Below are positions 51,216 to 58,326 of a stretch of DNA of 64,000 nucleotides, one piece after another (the stretch's first letter is position 1; every line of letters begins with the position of its first letter). The DNA is taken from the NCBI RefSeq assembly GCF_021261325.1, contig NZ_JAJSBI010000020.1, positions 1-64,000 on the forward strand. The letters run 5' to 3'. Source of the stretch: Streptomyces guryensis. GTDB lineage: Bacteria > Actinomycetota > Actinomycetes > Streptomycetales > Streptomycetaceae. Made by a program: the position numbers and the translations under genes. The notes beneath the pieces are model-generated. The model made no database searches. It was not told where the DNA came from and saw only the letters and a program-made list of their open reading frames with translations.

Positions 51216-52148
51216 TCAGCGGGCTGCCGCCAGTGCCGCCCGCAGATGCCCGTCCGAGTCCTCCAGCAGACGCGCCGCCGTCGGGCCGTCCACGCCGGCC
51301 ACCAGGGTGAGGATCGCGTTCTTCACCTCGCCGTCGGTGGCCGCGAGGGCGCGCTCGATCTCGTCGTCCGAAGCGCCCGTGGCGAGCGCGACGATCCGCC
51401 GTGAGCGGGCGCGCAGCTTCTCGTTCGAGGCGCGTACGTCGACCATCAGGTTCCCGTACGTCTTGCCGAGCCTGATCATCGTGATCGTGGAGAGCATGTT
51501 GAGGACGAGCTTCTGCGCCGTGCCCGCCTTGAGACGGGTGGAACCGGTCAGCAGCTCCGGGCCGACGACGACCTCGATGCCGTGCTCGGCCGCCGCCGCG
51601 AGCGCACTGCCCGCGTTGCAGGCCAGGCCGATGGTCAACGCCCCCAGCCCACGGGCGTGCCGCACGGCGGCGATCGCGTACGGGGTGCGCCCGGAGGCGG
51701 AGATGCCGACCACGGTGTCGGCGGCCAGGAGACGCAGGGCGTCGAGGTCGCTGCGGGCGAGCTCCACGGAGTCCTCGGCGCCCTCGACGGAGGTGACCAT
51801 GGCGTCGGGGCCGCCCGCGATCAGGCCCACGACCTGCTCGGGGTCGGTGTCGAAGGTGGGAGGGCACTCGGAGGCGTCCAGGACGCCGAGCCGGCCGGCG
51901 GTGCCCGCACCGGCGTAGATCAGCCGCCCGCCCCGCGCCATCCGCGCGGCGACGGCGTCGATGGCTGCGGCGATGGACGGCAGCTGCCGGGAGACGGCCG
52001 TAGGGACGGTCGCGTCCTCGCCGTTCATGAGCCGGGCGATGTCGAGCGTGGACAGCCGGTCGATCTCGGCGAGCTCGGGCCGGAAGGCCTCGGTGGTCAG
52101 CGATTCCAACTCGGCGCGGAGATCACGGGGGTTGGAGGTGGAGGTCAT
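51216..52148 (-). CDS. murQ: N-acetylmuramic acid 6-phosphate etherase
   Basis: A 310-aa SIS-domain lyase that removes lactate from MurNAc-6-phosphate, giving GlcNAc-6-phosphate for nagA. AGAGTAGRLGVLDASECPPT and VVGISASGRTPYAIAAVRHA are hallmark motifs; the C-terminal helical domain includes LVAGVDGPTAARLLED. Cytosolic cell-wall recycling. The RpiR regulator gene lies upstream on the same strand. Confidence 0.94.
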   Translation of the reverse strand: MTSTSNPRDLRAELESLTTEAFRPELAEIDRLSTLDIARLMNGEDATVPTAVSRQLPSIAAAIDAVAARMARGGRLIYAGAGTAGRLGVLDASECPPTFDTDPEQVVGLIAGGPDAMVTSVEGAEDSVELARSDLDALRLLAADTVVGISASGRTPYAIAAVRHARGLGALTIGLACNAGSALAAAAEHGIEVVVGPELLTGSTRLKAGTAQKLVLNMLSTITMIRLGKTYGNLMVDVRASNEKLRARSRRIVALATGASDDEIERALAATDGEVKNAILTLVAGVDGPTAARLLEDSDGHLRAALAAAR

Positions 52149-52189
52149 GGGTGCGGCTCTTTCGACTCACGGTTCCGGTAGGTGTCTTT

Positions 52190-52245
52190 GAGGGGCGCGG
52201 GGCTGCGCCGACATGCGGCTCCGCCGCGCGGGCGCGACCAGCCAC
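52190..52245. repeat. Intergenic GC-rich repeat, copy 3 (inverted)
   Basis: GAGGGGCGCGGGGCTGCGCC then GCGGCTCCGCCGCGCGGGCG: inverted relative to the copies at 14212 and 40400. Lies between murQ and its regulator gene. Confidence 0.55.
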
Positions 52246-52285
52246 AACGGACCCGCAGACGTCCGCGATGGGCCGGAGTTGCGGT

Positions 52286-53209
52286 CTACCGTCGGTGCCG
52301 ATGGGCGAGTGCCTCGTACGAAGCGGCCAGCGCGGGCGCCGCCGTCTCGTACGTCTTCTGCGCGACCCCCACGAACAGGCAGTCCACGACGAGGAGTTGA
52401 CTGGTCCGGGAGGACATGGCCGCGGGCCTCAACTCGCTCTCCCGCGCAGTCGACGTCGTCAGCACATGGTCGGCGTACTGGGCGACCGCCCCGTCCGGCC
52501 GCCCCGTGATCGCCACCGTCGTGGCCCCGCGCTCGAAGGCGACCCGCAACGGCTCGATGACGTCCCCGGTGGACCCGGAGTGCGTGATCGCGATGGCGAC
52601 GTCCCCTGCCCGCAACTGCACGGCGTTCGTCACGGCCAGATGCGGATCGCTGTGCGCCTGGGCTATCAGCCCTATCCGCAACAGCTTCTGCGTGAGGTCC
52701 TGGGCGACGAGACCGGACGCCCCCACCCCGTACACGTCGATGCGTCGCGCGCCCACCGCCGCGGCGACGGCCGCCCCCAGTTGCACGGTGTCCAGGCCCG
52801 CCGCGGTGTCGGCGAGCGTCTGCTGCTCGTCGTACGCGAGTTTCGCCACGACATCGGCGATCGGATCGTCGACCGCGATGTCGGTGGTGATGGCGGGTGC
52901 CCGCCCGGACTGCTGCTGCGCCGCCAGTCCGGCGAGGGCGAGCCGCAGGTCCCGGTAGCCCGGATACCCGAGCAGCCGGGCCGTCCGTACGACCGTCGCC
53001 TCGCTGGTGCCGGTCAGCTCGGCGAGACCGGTGACCGTGAGGGCCGCGCAGCCGGCCGGATCTGCGGCGACGGCCTCGGCGACGCGCTGCATGGAGCGGG
53101 TCATGGAGGGCGCGAGCGTGCGCACCTTCGCGGCGAGGGCGGCGGGAGCGGGAGGCGCACTCGCCCGGCCTGCCGAACCGGAGAAAATTTCCTTCACGTT
53201 CTGGGCCAC
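52286..53209 (-). CDS. RpiR-family regulator with SIS domain
   Basis: A 307-aa regulator. N-terminal helix-turn-helix (TVTGLAELTGTSEATVVRTA, LLGYPGYRDLRLALAG), then a SIS sugar-phosphate-binding domain (YGVGASGLVAQDLTQKLLRI, AITHSGSTGDVIEPLRVAF). It most likely controls murQ in response to MurNAc-6-phosphate or a related sugar. The GTG at 53209 lacks a ribosome site and lies in the loop of a large inverted repeat, so a later GTG (53125) is possible. Confidence 0.85.
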   Translation of the reverse strand: MAQNVKEIFSGSAGRASAPPAPAALAAKVRTLAPSMTRSMQRVAEAVAADPAGCAALTVTGLAELTGTSEATVVRTARLLGYPGYRDLRLALAGLAAQQQSGRAPAITTDIAVDDPIADVVAKLAYDEQQTLADTAAGLDTVQLGAAVAAAVGARRIDVYGVGASGLVAQDLTQKLLRIGLIAQAHSDPHLAVTNAVQLRAGDVAIAITHSGSTGDVIEPLRVAFERGATTVAITGRPDGAVAQYADHVLTTSTARESELRPAAMSSRTSQLLVVDCLFVGVAQKTYETAAPALAASYEALAHRHRR

Positions 53210-53226
53210 CCGTGAAAGATATTTTC
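53183..53226. promoter_or_regulatory. Large inverted repeat at the RpiR gene start
   Basis: GAAAATTTCCTTCACG (53183-53198) and CGTGAAAGATATTTTC (53211-53226): 14 of 16 positions complementary, 12-base spacer, AT-rich. A strong candidate operator for autoregulation and for the divergent gene at 53265. Confidence 0.75.
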
Positions 53227-53264
53227 GGCTCGGTCTCCTGGTCAAGAGTGCGCACAATGGGGGC

Positions 53265-53648
53265 ATGCATCCCATCAGTCCCCTGGAGCAGGCCCTGCAC
53301 GCCGCACGCGCCCTCGTACTCGCCGATCTCGCCGCGGGCGAGGTCGCCGCTGCGGACGTGGTGTCCATGGTCGAGGAGTCCGTCGTGCAGCGGCGGTGGT
53401 GGGTGGAGCAGTGGCCGGAGGGCGTCGAGTACGTCGCCGGACTGGTCGCTCAGGACGTCCAGGACGCCCTGCTGGAGACGTACGGCCGCTGGCCGCTGTG
53501 CCCGGCCTGCGGCGGCGGTGACCCGCACGCCCTCGACGTCGAGCCGGAGCTCGGCCCCGACCCGCACTGGGTCTGCCACAAGGCAGGCGTGAAGGTCGCC
53601 GCGGTCGGGACGCTGGCGTCGGCCACGGGCGGGTCGTCGTCCTCGTGA
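53265..53648 (+). CDS. Conserved hypothetical protein (127 aa)
   Basis: Starts MHPISPLEQALHAARALVLA. The centre has VVQRRWWVEQWPEGVEYVAG and a putative metal site PLCPACGGGDPHAL with a later HWVCHKAG. Resembles a conserved actinobacterial family without assigned function. Overlaps the DUF4031 gene by four bases (GTGA). Divergent from the RpiR regulator, with the large inverted repeat between, so possibly co-regulated. Confidence 0.75.
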   Translation: MHPISPLEQALHAARALVLADLAAGEVAAADVVSMVEESVVQRRWWVEQWPEGVEYVAGLVAQDVQDALLETYGRWPLCPACGGGDPHALDVEPELGPDPHWVCHKAGVKVAAVGTLASATGGSSSS

Positions 53649-53923
53649 CCGTGTACATCGACCCGCCGACCTGGCCCGGACACGGGCGCATGTGGTCGCA
53701 CCTCATCAGCGACGTCTCCTACGACGAACTGCACACGTTCGCCGAGAAGCTGGGCGTACCGCCGCGCGCCTTCGAGCGGGACCACTACGACATTCCGTCG
53801 CACCGGTATGCGGACGTGGTGGCCGCCGGGGCCGTGGAGGTCAGCAGTCGGGAGGTGGTGCGGCTGCTGACGGGAGCGGGGTTGCGGCGGCCGAAGGGGC
53901 GGACTCAGCGCCCCAGTTCGTAG
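53645..53923 (+). CDS. DUF4031 protein
   Basis: A 92-aa protein with the DUF4031 pattern: MTVYIDPPTWPGHGRMWSHL, ISDVSYDELHTFAEKLG, AFERDHYDIPSHRY. Function unknown. GTG at 53645 overlaps the previous stop. Its 3' end overlaps the convergent GNAT-fusion gene by 19 bases. Confidence 0.87.
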   Translation: MTVYIDPPTWPGHGRMWSHLISDVSYDELHTFAEKLGVPPRAFERDHYDIPSHRYADVVAAGAVEVSSREVVRLLTGAGLRRPKGRTQRPSS

Positions 53924-54972
53924 GCGAGCGTCTGCTCGTCCTCGCCCGCCTTCCGGAAGCCGGCGCGGGTGACCACCGCCTGGGACGGGAGGTTGTCCCG
54001 TTCGATCGTCGCGAAGAGTGTGCTCACGTCGTCCCTTGCCAGCGCCCAGTCCGACAGTGCGCGCAGTGCCTCGGTCGCGTAACCGGTGCCGCGGGCCGCC
54101 TCGGTGAGGTCGTAGCCGATCTCGGCGCGGCCCTCCTCGTCGGGGACGCCGTGGAAGCCGATGCCGCCGATCGCACGGCCGTCCTCGCGGCGGACGAGGG
54201 CGAAGACCCCGAACTCCGGGCGGTGCACGCCCCCTTCGTACGCCTTCAGCATGAAGCTCGCGGCGTCCCGGGTGCCCTCGAAGGGTCCGCCGTCGAGCCA
54301 CTCGAAGCCGCCGTCGCCGCCCGCCACCAGGTCGCGCGCGGCCGCGGGCGTGATGCCCTGCAGGGTGAGGCGGTCGGTGGGGAGGACCAGGTTGTTGTTC
54401 CAGCGCCACCCGGTGAGGCGGGCACGGCCGGGGAGTTCACCGCGGCCGGTGGCCCACAGGAACGTGCGCCAGTGGTCGGGGCCCGGCTGGACGTGCGGGA
54501 AGATACGGGAGAGGACGGACTCGGCCAGTGCGGCGGGGGGTTCGTACTCCAGGCCCAGGCCGCCCGCGATGTCGTATGTGTGGGCCAGGACCTCGGCGAT
54601 GCCCATCGCGGCGAAGCCCTCGCGGTTCGCGCTGCGGAACGGGTACGGGTGGAAGGCGCGGGCCTCGCGCGGCGCGGTGCGGACGGCTGCGGCGAGCAGG
54701 GCGCCGGTCGCCTCGATCACCTGAAGCAGACCGGTGTTGTCGGTGCCGTCGTCGAGGGTGATCTCGAAGGGGACGTAGTCGTCCTTCGCGCCTCCGGCCA
54801 GGTTGGCGGCGTACCCGATGAGGTCCTCGGCGATGTGGAACGCCGTCTCGTGGCAGTTCCACTCCAGCCCGGCCGCCCGCACCCCCGTCCAGTCCCGGTC
54901 CACCGCCGGCCGCAGGGCCGCCACGCAGCCCGCCACGGCCTCTTCCACCTGGTCCCCGCCCCATCCGCGCAT
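53905..54972 (-). CDS. DinB/maleylpyruvate isomerase-like domain fused to a GNAT acetyltransferase
   Basis: A 355-aa two-domain protein. Residues about 1-200 resemble the DinB-like/mycothiol-dependent MDMPI fold (WNCHETAFHIAEDLIGYAAN, AHTYDIAGGLGLEYEPPAAL). Residues about 205-355 are a RimJ-like GNAT (RLTGWRWNNNLVLPTDRLTL, IGYDLTEAARGTGYATEAL, LFATIERDNLPSQAVVTRAG). The fusion suggests acetylation of a small thiol- or amine-containing substrate, which is speculative. ATG at 54972. Confidence 0.82.
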   Translation of the reverse strand: MRGWGGDQVEEAVAGCVAALRPAVDRDWTGVRAAGLEWNCHETAFHIAEDLIGYAANLAGGAKDDYVPFEITLDDGTDNTGLLQVIEATGALLAAAVRTAPREARAFHPYPFRSANREGFAAMGIAEVLAHTYDIAGGLGLEYEPPAALAESVLSRIFPHVQPGPDHWRTFLWATGRGELPGRARLTGWRWNNNLVLPTDRLTLQGITPAAARDLVAGGDGGFEWLDGGPFEGTRDAASFMLKAYEGGVHRPEFGVFALVRREDGRAIGGIGFHGVPDEEGRAEIGYDLTEAARGTGYATEALRALSDWALARDDVSTLFATIERDNLPSQAVVTRAGFRKAGEDEQTLAYELGR

Positions 54973-54982
54973 GGGCCGCAGA

Positions 54983-55666
54983 CTATGCGGCCGGGCCGGT
55001 CGGAAGCGACAGCATTTCCAGCTCGGAGGCGAGGTTGTAGCGCGCCGTCGCCTCCCACTGCTCCTGCCCGTACGGCGTCCTGAACAGCCGTGGCAGGCCG
55101 AGGAGTTGGCGCAGGATCGCGGCACGGCCCTCGCGGAAGGCGTCGCTCGGGACGAAGTGGTACTCCTCGCGTACGGCGGCCGTGTAGGCGGCGTACGCGG
55201 ACGGGGGCGCGGCGAGGATCGCGAGGTCGGCGTCGCACAGGACCTGGCCGTCGCGGTCGCCGGCGGACGGGTCGTGGGTGACGGTGAGGCGGACCAAGCG
55301 GGCCACCTCGGCGGTCTTCGCGTCGGAGACACCCGCCTCGGGGAGGGCGCGTTCGGCGAGGCGGGCCGAGCGTTCCTCGTTCTCGGAGCGGTCGGGGAAG
55401 TAGACCGCGTCGTGGAACCAGGCGGCGAGGCGCACGACGTCCGGGTCTGCCGCGTACTTCTCCAGTACGTCGACGTGGTCGAGGACCGCCGTGAGATGCG
55501 CGAGCGTGTGGTAGTGGCGCTGCGGTTCCTGCCAGCGGGCGAGGAGGTTGTCGGCGTACGGGGCCGGGTCGGGGCCGGCGGCGGGGGACCGGGCCCCTTC
55601 CAGGGCGCGGGTCCAGCGGGTGCGCAGGGCATCGGCATCGGCATCGAGACGTGCGTGATGGGCCAT
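54983..55666 (-). CDS. HD-domain metal-dependent phosphohydrolase
   Basis: A 227-aa HD protein. HYHTLAHLTAVLDHVDVLEK and the core WFHDAVYFPDRSENEERSA hold the metal-binding His/Asp; VTHDPSAGDRDGQVLCDADL gives the last Asp. Substrate unknown, likely a nucleotide. ATG at 55666. Only ten bases separate its stop from the fusion gene's start, suggesting a two-gene unit. Confidence 0.85.
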   Translation of the reverse strand: MAHHARLDADADALRTRWTRALEGARSPAAGPDPAPYADNLLARWQEPQRHYHTLAHLTAVLDHVDVLEKYAADPDVVRLAAWFHDAVYFPDRSENEERSARLAERALPEAGVSDAKTAEVARLVRLTVTHDPSAGDRDGQVLCDADLAILAAPPSAYAAYTAAVREEYHFVPSDAFREGRAAILRQLLGLPRLFRTPYGQEQWEATARYNLASELEMLSLPTGPAA

Positions 55667-55879
55667 GCCCTCATTCTCCCGCCTCGCCCGCCCCTCCCAC
55701 ATCTGCCGCTCCTCCCGTCGATCACCCGGCGCCCCCGGGGCCTGCTGGTGGATCCGCTCGACGTTGCGGAGTCTTGCGCGCGGCCCCCATCCGCCTTGAG
55801 GGCGTGGGGCCCCAAGTCCCGGCTCGGGGCGGCCACAAGCGCCGTGACCCGCAGCCGACCTGATCCGCCGGACAGGCCC

Positions 55880-55885
55880 TAGCGT
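55880..55885 (+). promoter_or_regulatory. -10 box for a leaderless transcript
   Basis: TAGCGT followed by seven bases and ATG at 55893, with no ribosome site. Confidence 0.55.
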
Positions 55886-55892
55886 GGCCCCC

Positions 55893-56564
55893 ATGACAAC
55901 AACTGCCGACGTACGCGACCCCGAACTCCCCGGACGCCTCCTGGCCGTCGAGCGCGACGCCCTGATCCCGCTCCTCCGCGCCCGCCCCGACGCGGACTTC
56001 GCCCTGCCGGCCACCGCGTGTCCCGGCTGGACGGTCCGGGACGTGCTCGCGCACTGTTCCTCCGCGCTGCTGCGGGTGGTGGAGAGCCGTTTCGAGGAGG
56101 GCGTCTTCTCGCCCGCCTCCAACGACCGGGACATCGCCGAGCGCGCCGACTGGTCGAACCAGCAGGTCGTGGACGAGCTGGAGCGCGGGATGACCGAGGC
56201 CGGCCCGGTGATCGCCAAGGCGGGCGGTGTGCTGGACAGGGTCGCGCTGGGGGAGTGGGTGCACGCGGGCGACGTACGGGACGTCTGGGGTGAGCCTGAG
56301 GCGTACGGAGGCCCCGGCCTCCCTGACGCCCTCGTCCTCCTCGCCCGGATCACCCGCGAGAGGGGCCGTCTGCCGCTGCACGCCGACCTCGACGACGTGG
56401 ACGAGCCACTGCTGCTGGGGGAGGCGAGCGGGGAGCGGAACCCGGCGCGTTTCATCGGGGACGCGGCGACTCTCGTACGGCTCTACGCGGGCCGGTCGGT
56501 GCCCGAGGGCACGTCGTACGAGCTGGTGGGAGCCGAGGCGGCGGAGCTGAACATGTTCGGTTGA
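55893..56564 (+). CDS. Maleylpyruvate isomerase-family (TIGR03083-like) protein
   Basis: A 223-aa DinB-fold actinobacterial protein. ATACPGWTVRDVLAHCSSAL gives the metal-binding His, and GEWVHAGDVRDVWGEP the second. Such proteins are often thought to be mycothiol-dependent, but few are characterised. The ATG at 55893 is preferred over one nine bases upstream because it fits a leaderless start. Confidence 0.8.
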   Translation: MTTTADVRDPELPGRLLAVERDALIPLLRARPDADFALPATACPGWTVRDVLAHCSSALLRVVESRFEEGVFSPASNDRDIAERADWSNQQVVDELERGMTEAGPVIAKAGGVLDRVALGEWVHAGDVRDVWGEPEAYGGPGLPDALVLLARITRERGRLPLHADLDDVDEPLLLGEASGERNPARFIGDAATLVRLYAGRSVPEGTSYELVGAEAAELNMFG

Positions 56565-56683
56565 CCGGACGGCGGATCCCTTCCGGCCCGGGGGCGATCT
56601 CGCGGTCGTCCACCCCGTCGTCGTACCCTGAGATTGGACTAGACCTGTAGCCGCTCCAGGGGAACACCGACGGAAGGGGTCCT

Positions 56684-57376
56684 ATGAGCACGCGTGCAGT
56701 CCTGGAGGTGATCGCCCTCGGCGTCGAGGACGCGGTCGCCGCCCAGGCCGGAGGTGCGGACCGCCTTGAGCTGGTCACCGACATGGCGGCCGACGGGCTG
56801 ACCCCGCCGGTCGAGACCTTCGCCGGGATCCGTGCCGCCGTCGACATCGACCTGCGCGTGATGCTGCGGCTGGCGGACGGGTTCGCCGCCGGGGACGTGG
56901 AGCGGCTGGTCCGGGTCGCCCGGGAGATGCGGGCGGCCGGGGCCGAGGAGTTCGTGCTCGGCTTCCTCGACGGGGACGGGCAGGTCGACCTGGACGCCGT
57001 GGAGCGGCTGGTGGAGGAACTGGACGGCTGCCGCTGGACCTTCCACCGCGCCATCGACCGGGCCGCGGACCGGGACGCACTGCGCAAACAGCTGGACGGC
57101 CTGCCGGGACACGACGCCTACCTCACGGCCGGCTCGGCCGCCGGGGTGGACGACGGGCTCCCCACACTGCTCGCCGAGGCGGCGCGGTGCGGGGAGCCCG
57201 GCTACGAGCCGCGGATCATGGTCGGCGGGGGGTTGCGGCTGGAGCACGTGCCACAGCTACGGGCTGCGGGGATCGACGCCTTTCACATCGGCGGGGCCGC
57301 CAGGCCGGGGGGCTGGGAACACCCCGTGGCGGCGGAGTCCGTACGGGAGTGGCGGCAGGTCCTGGACGGGCGTTGA
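56684..57376 (+). CDS. cutC: CutC family protein
   Basis: A 230-aa TIM-barrel. LEVIALGVEDAVAAQAGGAD, RLELVTDMAADGLTPP, TFHRAIDRAADRDALRKQLD, LTAGSAAGVDDGLPTL and IMVGGGLRLEHVPQLRAAGI cover the CutC family. Historically linked to copper homeostasis; its true biochemical role is unsettled. Its stop codon lies inside the first copy of a 34-bp direct duplication. Confidence 0.9.
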   Translation: MSTRAVLEVIALGVEDAVAAQAGGADRLELVTDMAADGLTPPVETFAGIRAAVDIDLRVMLRLADGFAAGDVERLVRVAREMRAAGAEEFVLGFLDGDGQVDLDAVERLVEELDGCRWTFHRAIDRAADRDALRKQLDGLPGHDAYLTAGSAAGVDDGLPTLLAEAARCGEPGYEPRIMVGGGLRLEHVPQLRAAGIDAFHIGGAARPGGWEHPVAAESVREWRQVLDGR

Positions 57377-57429
57377 GCGAGGCCCTCTAGCGGTGCTGGA
57401 CGGGCGTTGAGCGAGGCCCTCTAGCGGTG
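57362..57429. repeat. Perfect 34-bp direct duplication at the cutC 3' end
   Basis: Copies 57362-57395 and 57396-57429 are identical (beginning CTGGACGGGCGTTGAGCGAG). Each contains both the cutC stop (TGA) and the reverse stop (CTAG) of the convergent gene, so both genes keep an intact 3' end after the duplication. Confidence 0.92.
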
Positions 57430-58284
57430 CTGGACCGCGTGGCCCTTCAGCGGGTGCAGGCACAGAGATGTGCCGTCCTTGCTGTACTCCAGGTAGGCCA
57501 GATAGTCCCCGGCCGCGCACGAGTTCTTCTCCGGGGCGTAGACGCGAAGCTCCGCGGCGGGGGAGTCGCAGGGCTCCGGCCGGAGATCCTGTGCGGGCCA
57601 CTCCGTGGTGTTACGGGCGCACGAGCCGACCGTGAGGGTCGGGTGGTCGACACTGTTGTCAGTGGTGTCGCCGCTGTGACTCGGCCCGACCACCAGACCG
57701 ATGATCACAAGCAGCGGAATCGCGACCACCACGAGGCCGACCAGGCACAGCGGGATCAGGGCGATGATGCCCGCCGGCCGCCGGAACACCGGTCTGCCCG
57801 GATCCAGCGGCGGCCGGAAACCCGCGGTGGCCGGCTCCGGGATGCGCCGGATGCCGGACAGGGCGCTGAGGTTGCCCAGCAGTGTGAAGGGCGTGATGAG
57901 CACCGACAGCGGTCCCCACCAGCCCATCACCATGGTGTCCGCCTGCATGTCCCGGAAGCTCGCCAGCGCGCAGGTACGGCAGAACATGCCCTCCCGCCGC
58001 AGGAACCGCATCATCACCACCATGCCCTGGTGGCCGCGGATCGTCACCGGCGCGGCGGGCATCGCCCCGCACACCCGGCAGGCCGCCCCCGGCCCCCAGG
58101 CTCCGCCGCCGTACTGCTGCGGCCAGGCGGGAGCGGGCGGGTACGGCCCGGGGGCCTTCAGATACGGACCCGGACCCGGCGTCTGCTGATGCGGCCCGGA
58201 AGGATGCTGATACGGCCCGGAAGGATGCTGATACGGCCCTTGAACCGGCTGATAGGCGGGGTGCGAGGGCGGCGGCGTGCTCAA
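57421..58284 (-). CDS. Membrane protein with proline-rich N-terminus
   Basis: A 287-aa protein. Residues 1-65 are Pro/Gly/Tyr-rich with repeats of PYQHPSG. A putative zinc ribbon follows (CRVCGAMPAAPV, FCRTCALASF). Hydrophobic segments near 118-140 (WWGPLSVLITPFTLLGNL) and 170-200 (IIALIPLCLVGLVVVAIPLL) suggest two spans with an extracytoplasmic C-terminal domain containing Cys residues. Resembles abundant Streptomyces proteins of unknown function. TTG start at 58284 with AAAGG upstream. Confidence 0.75.
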   Translation of the reverse strand: MSTPPPSHPAYQPVQGPYQHPSGPYQHPSGPHQQTPGPGPYLKAPGPYPPAPAWPQQYGGGAWGPGAACRVCGAMPAAPVTIRGHQGMVVMMRFLRREGMFCRTCALASFRDMQADTMVMGWWGPLSVLITPFTLLGNLSALSGIRRIPEPATAGFRPPLDPGRPVFRRPAGIIALIPLCLVGLVVVAIPLLVIIGLVVGPSHSGDTTDNSVDHPTLTVGSCARNTTEWPAQDLRPEPCDSPAAELRVYAPEKNSCAAGDYLAYLEYSKDGTSLCLHPLKGHAVQHR

Positions 58285-58326
58285 CTGGGGCCTTTCCGGG
58301 GTGACATGTCACAACGGAGCAGCACC

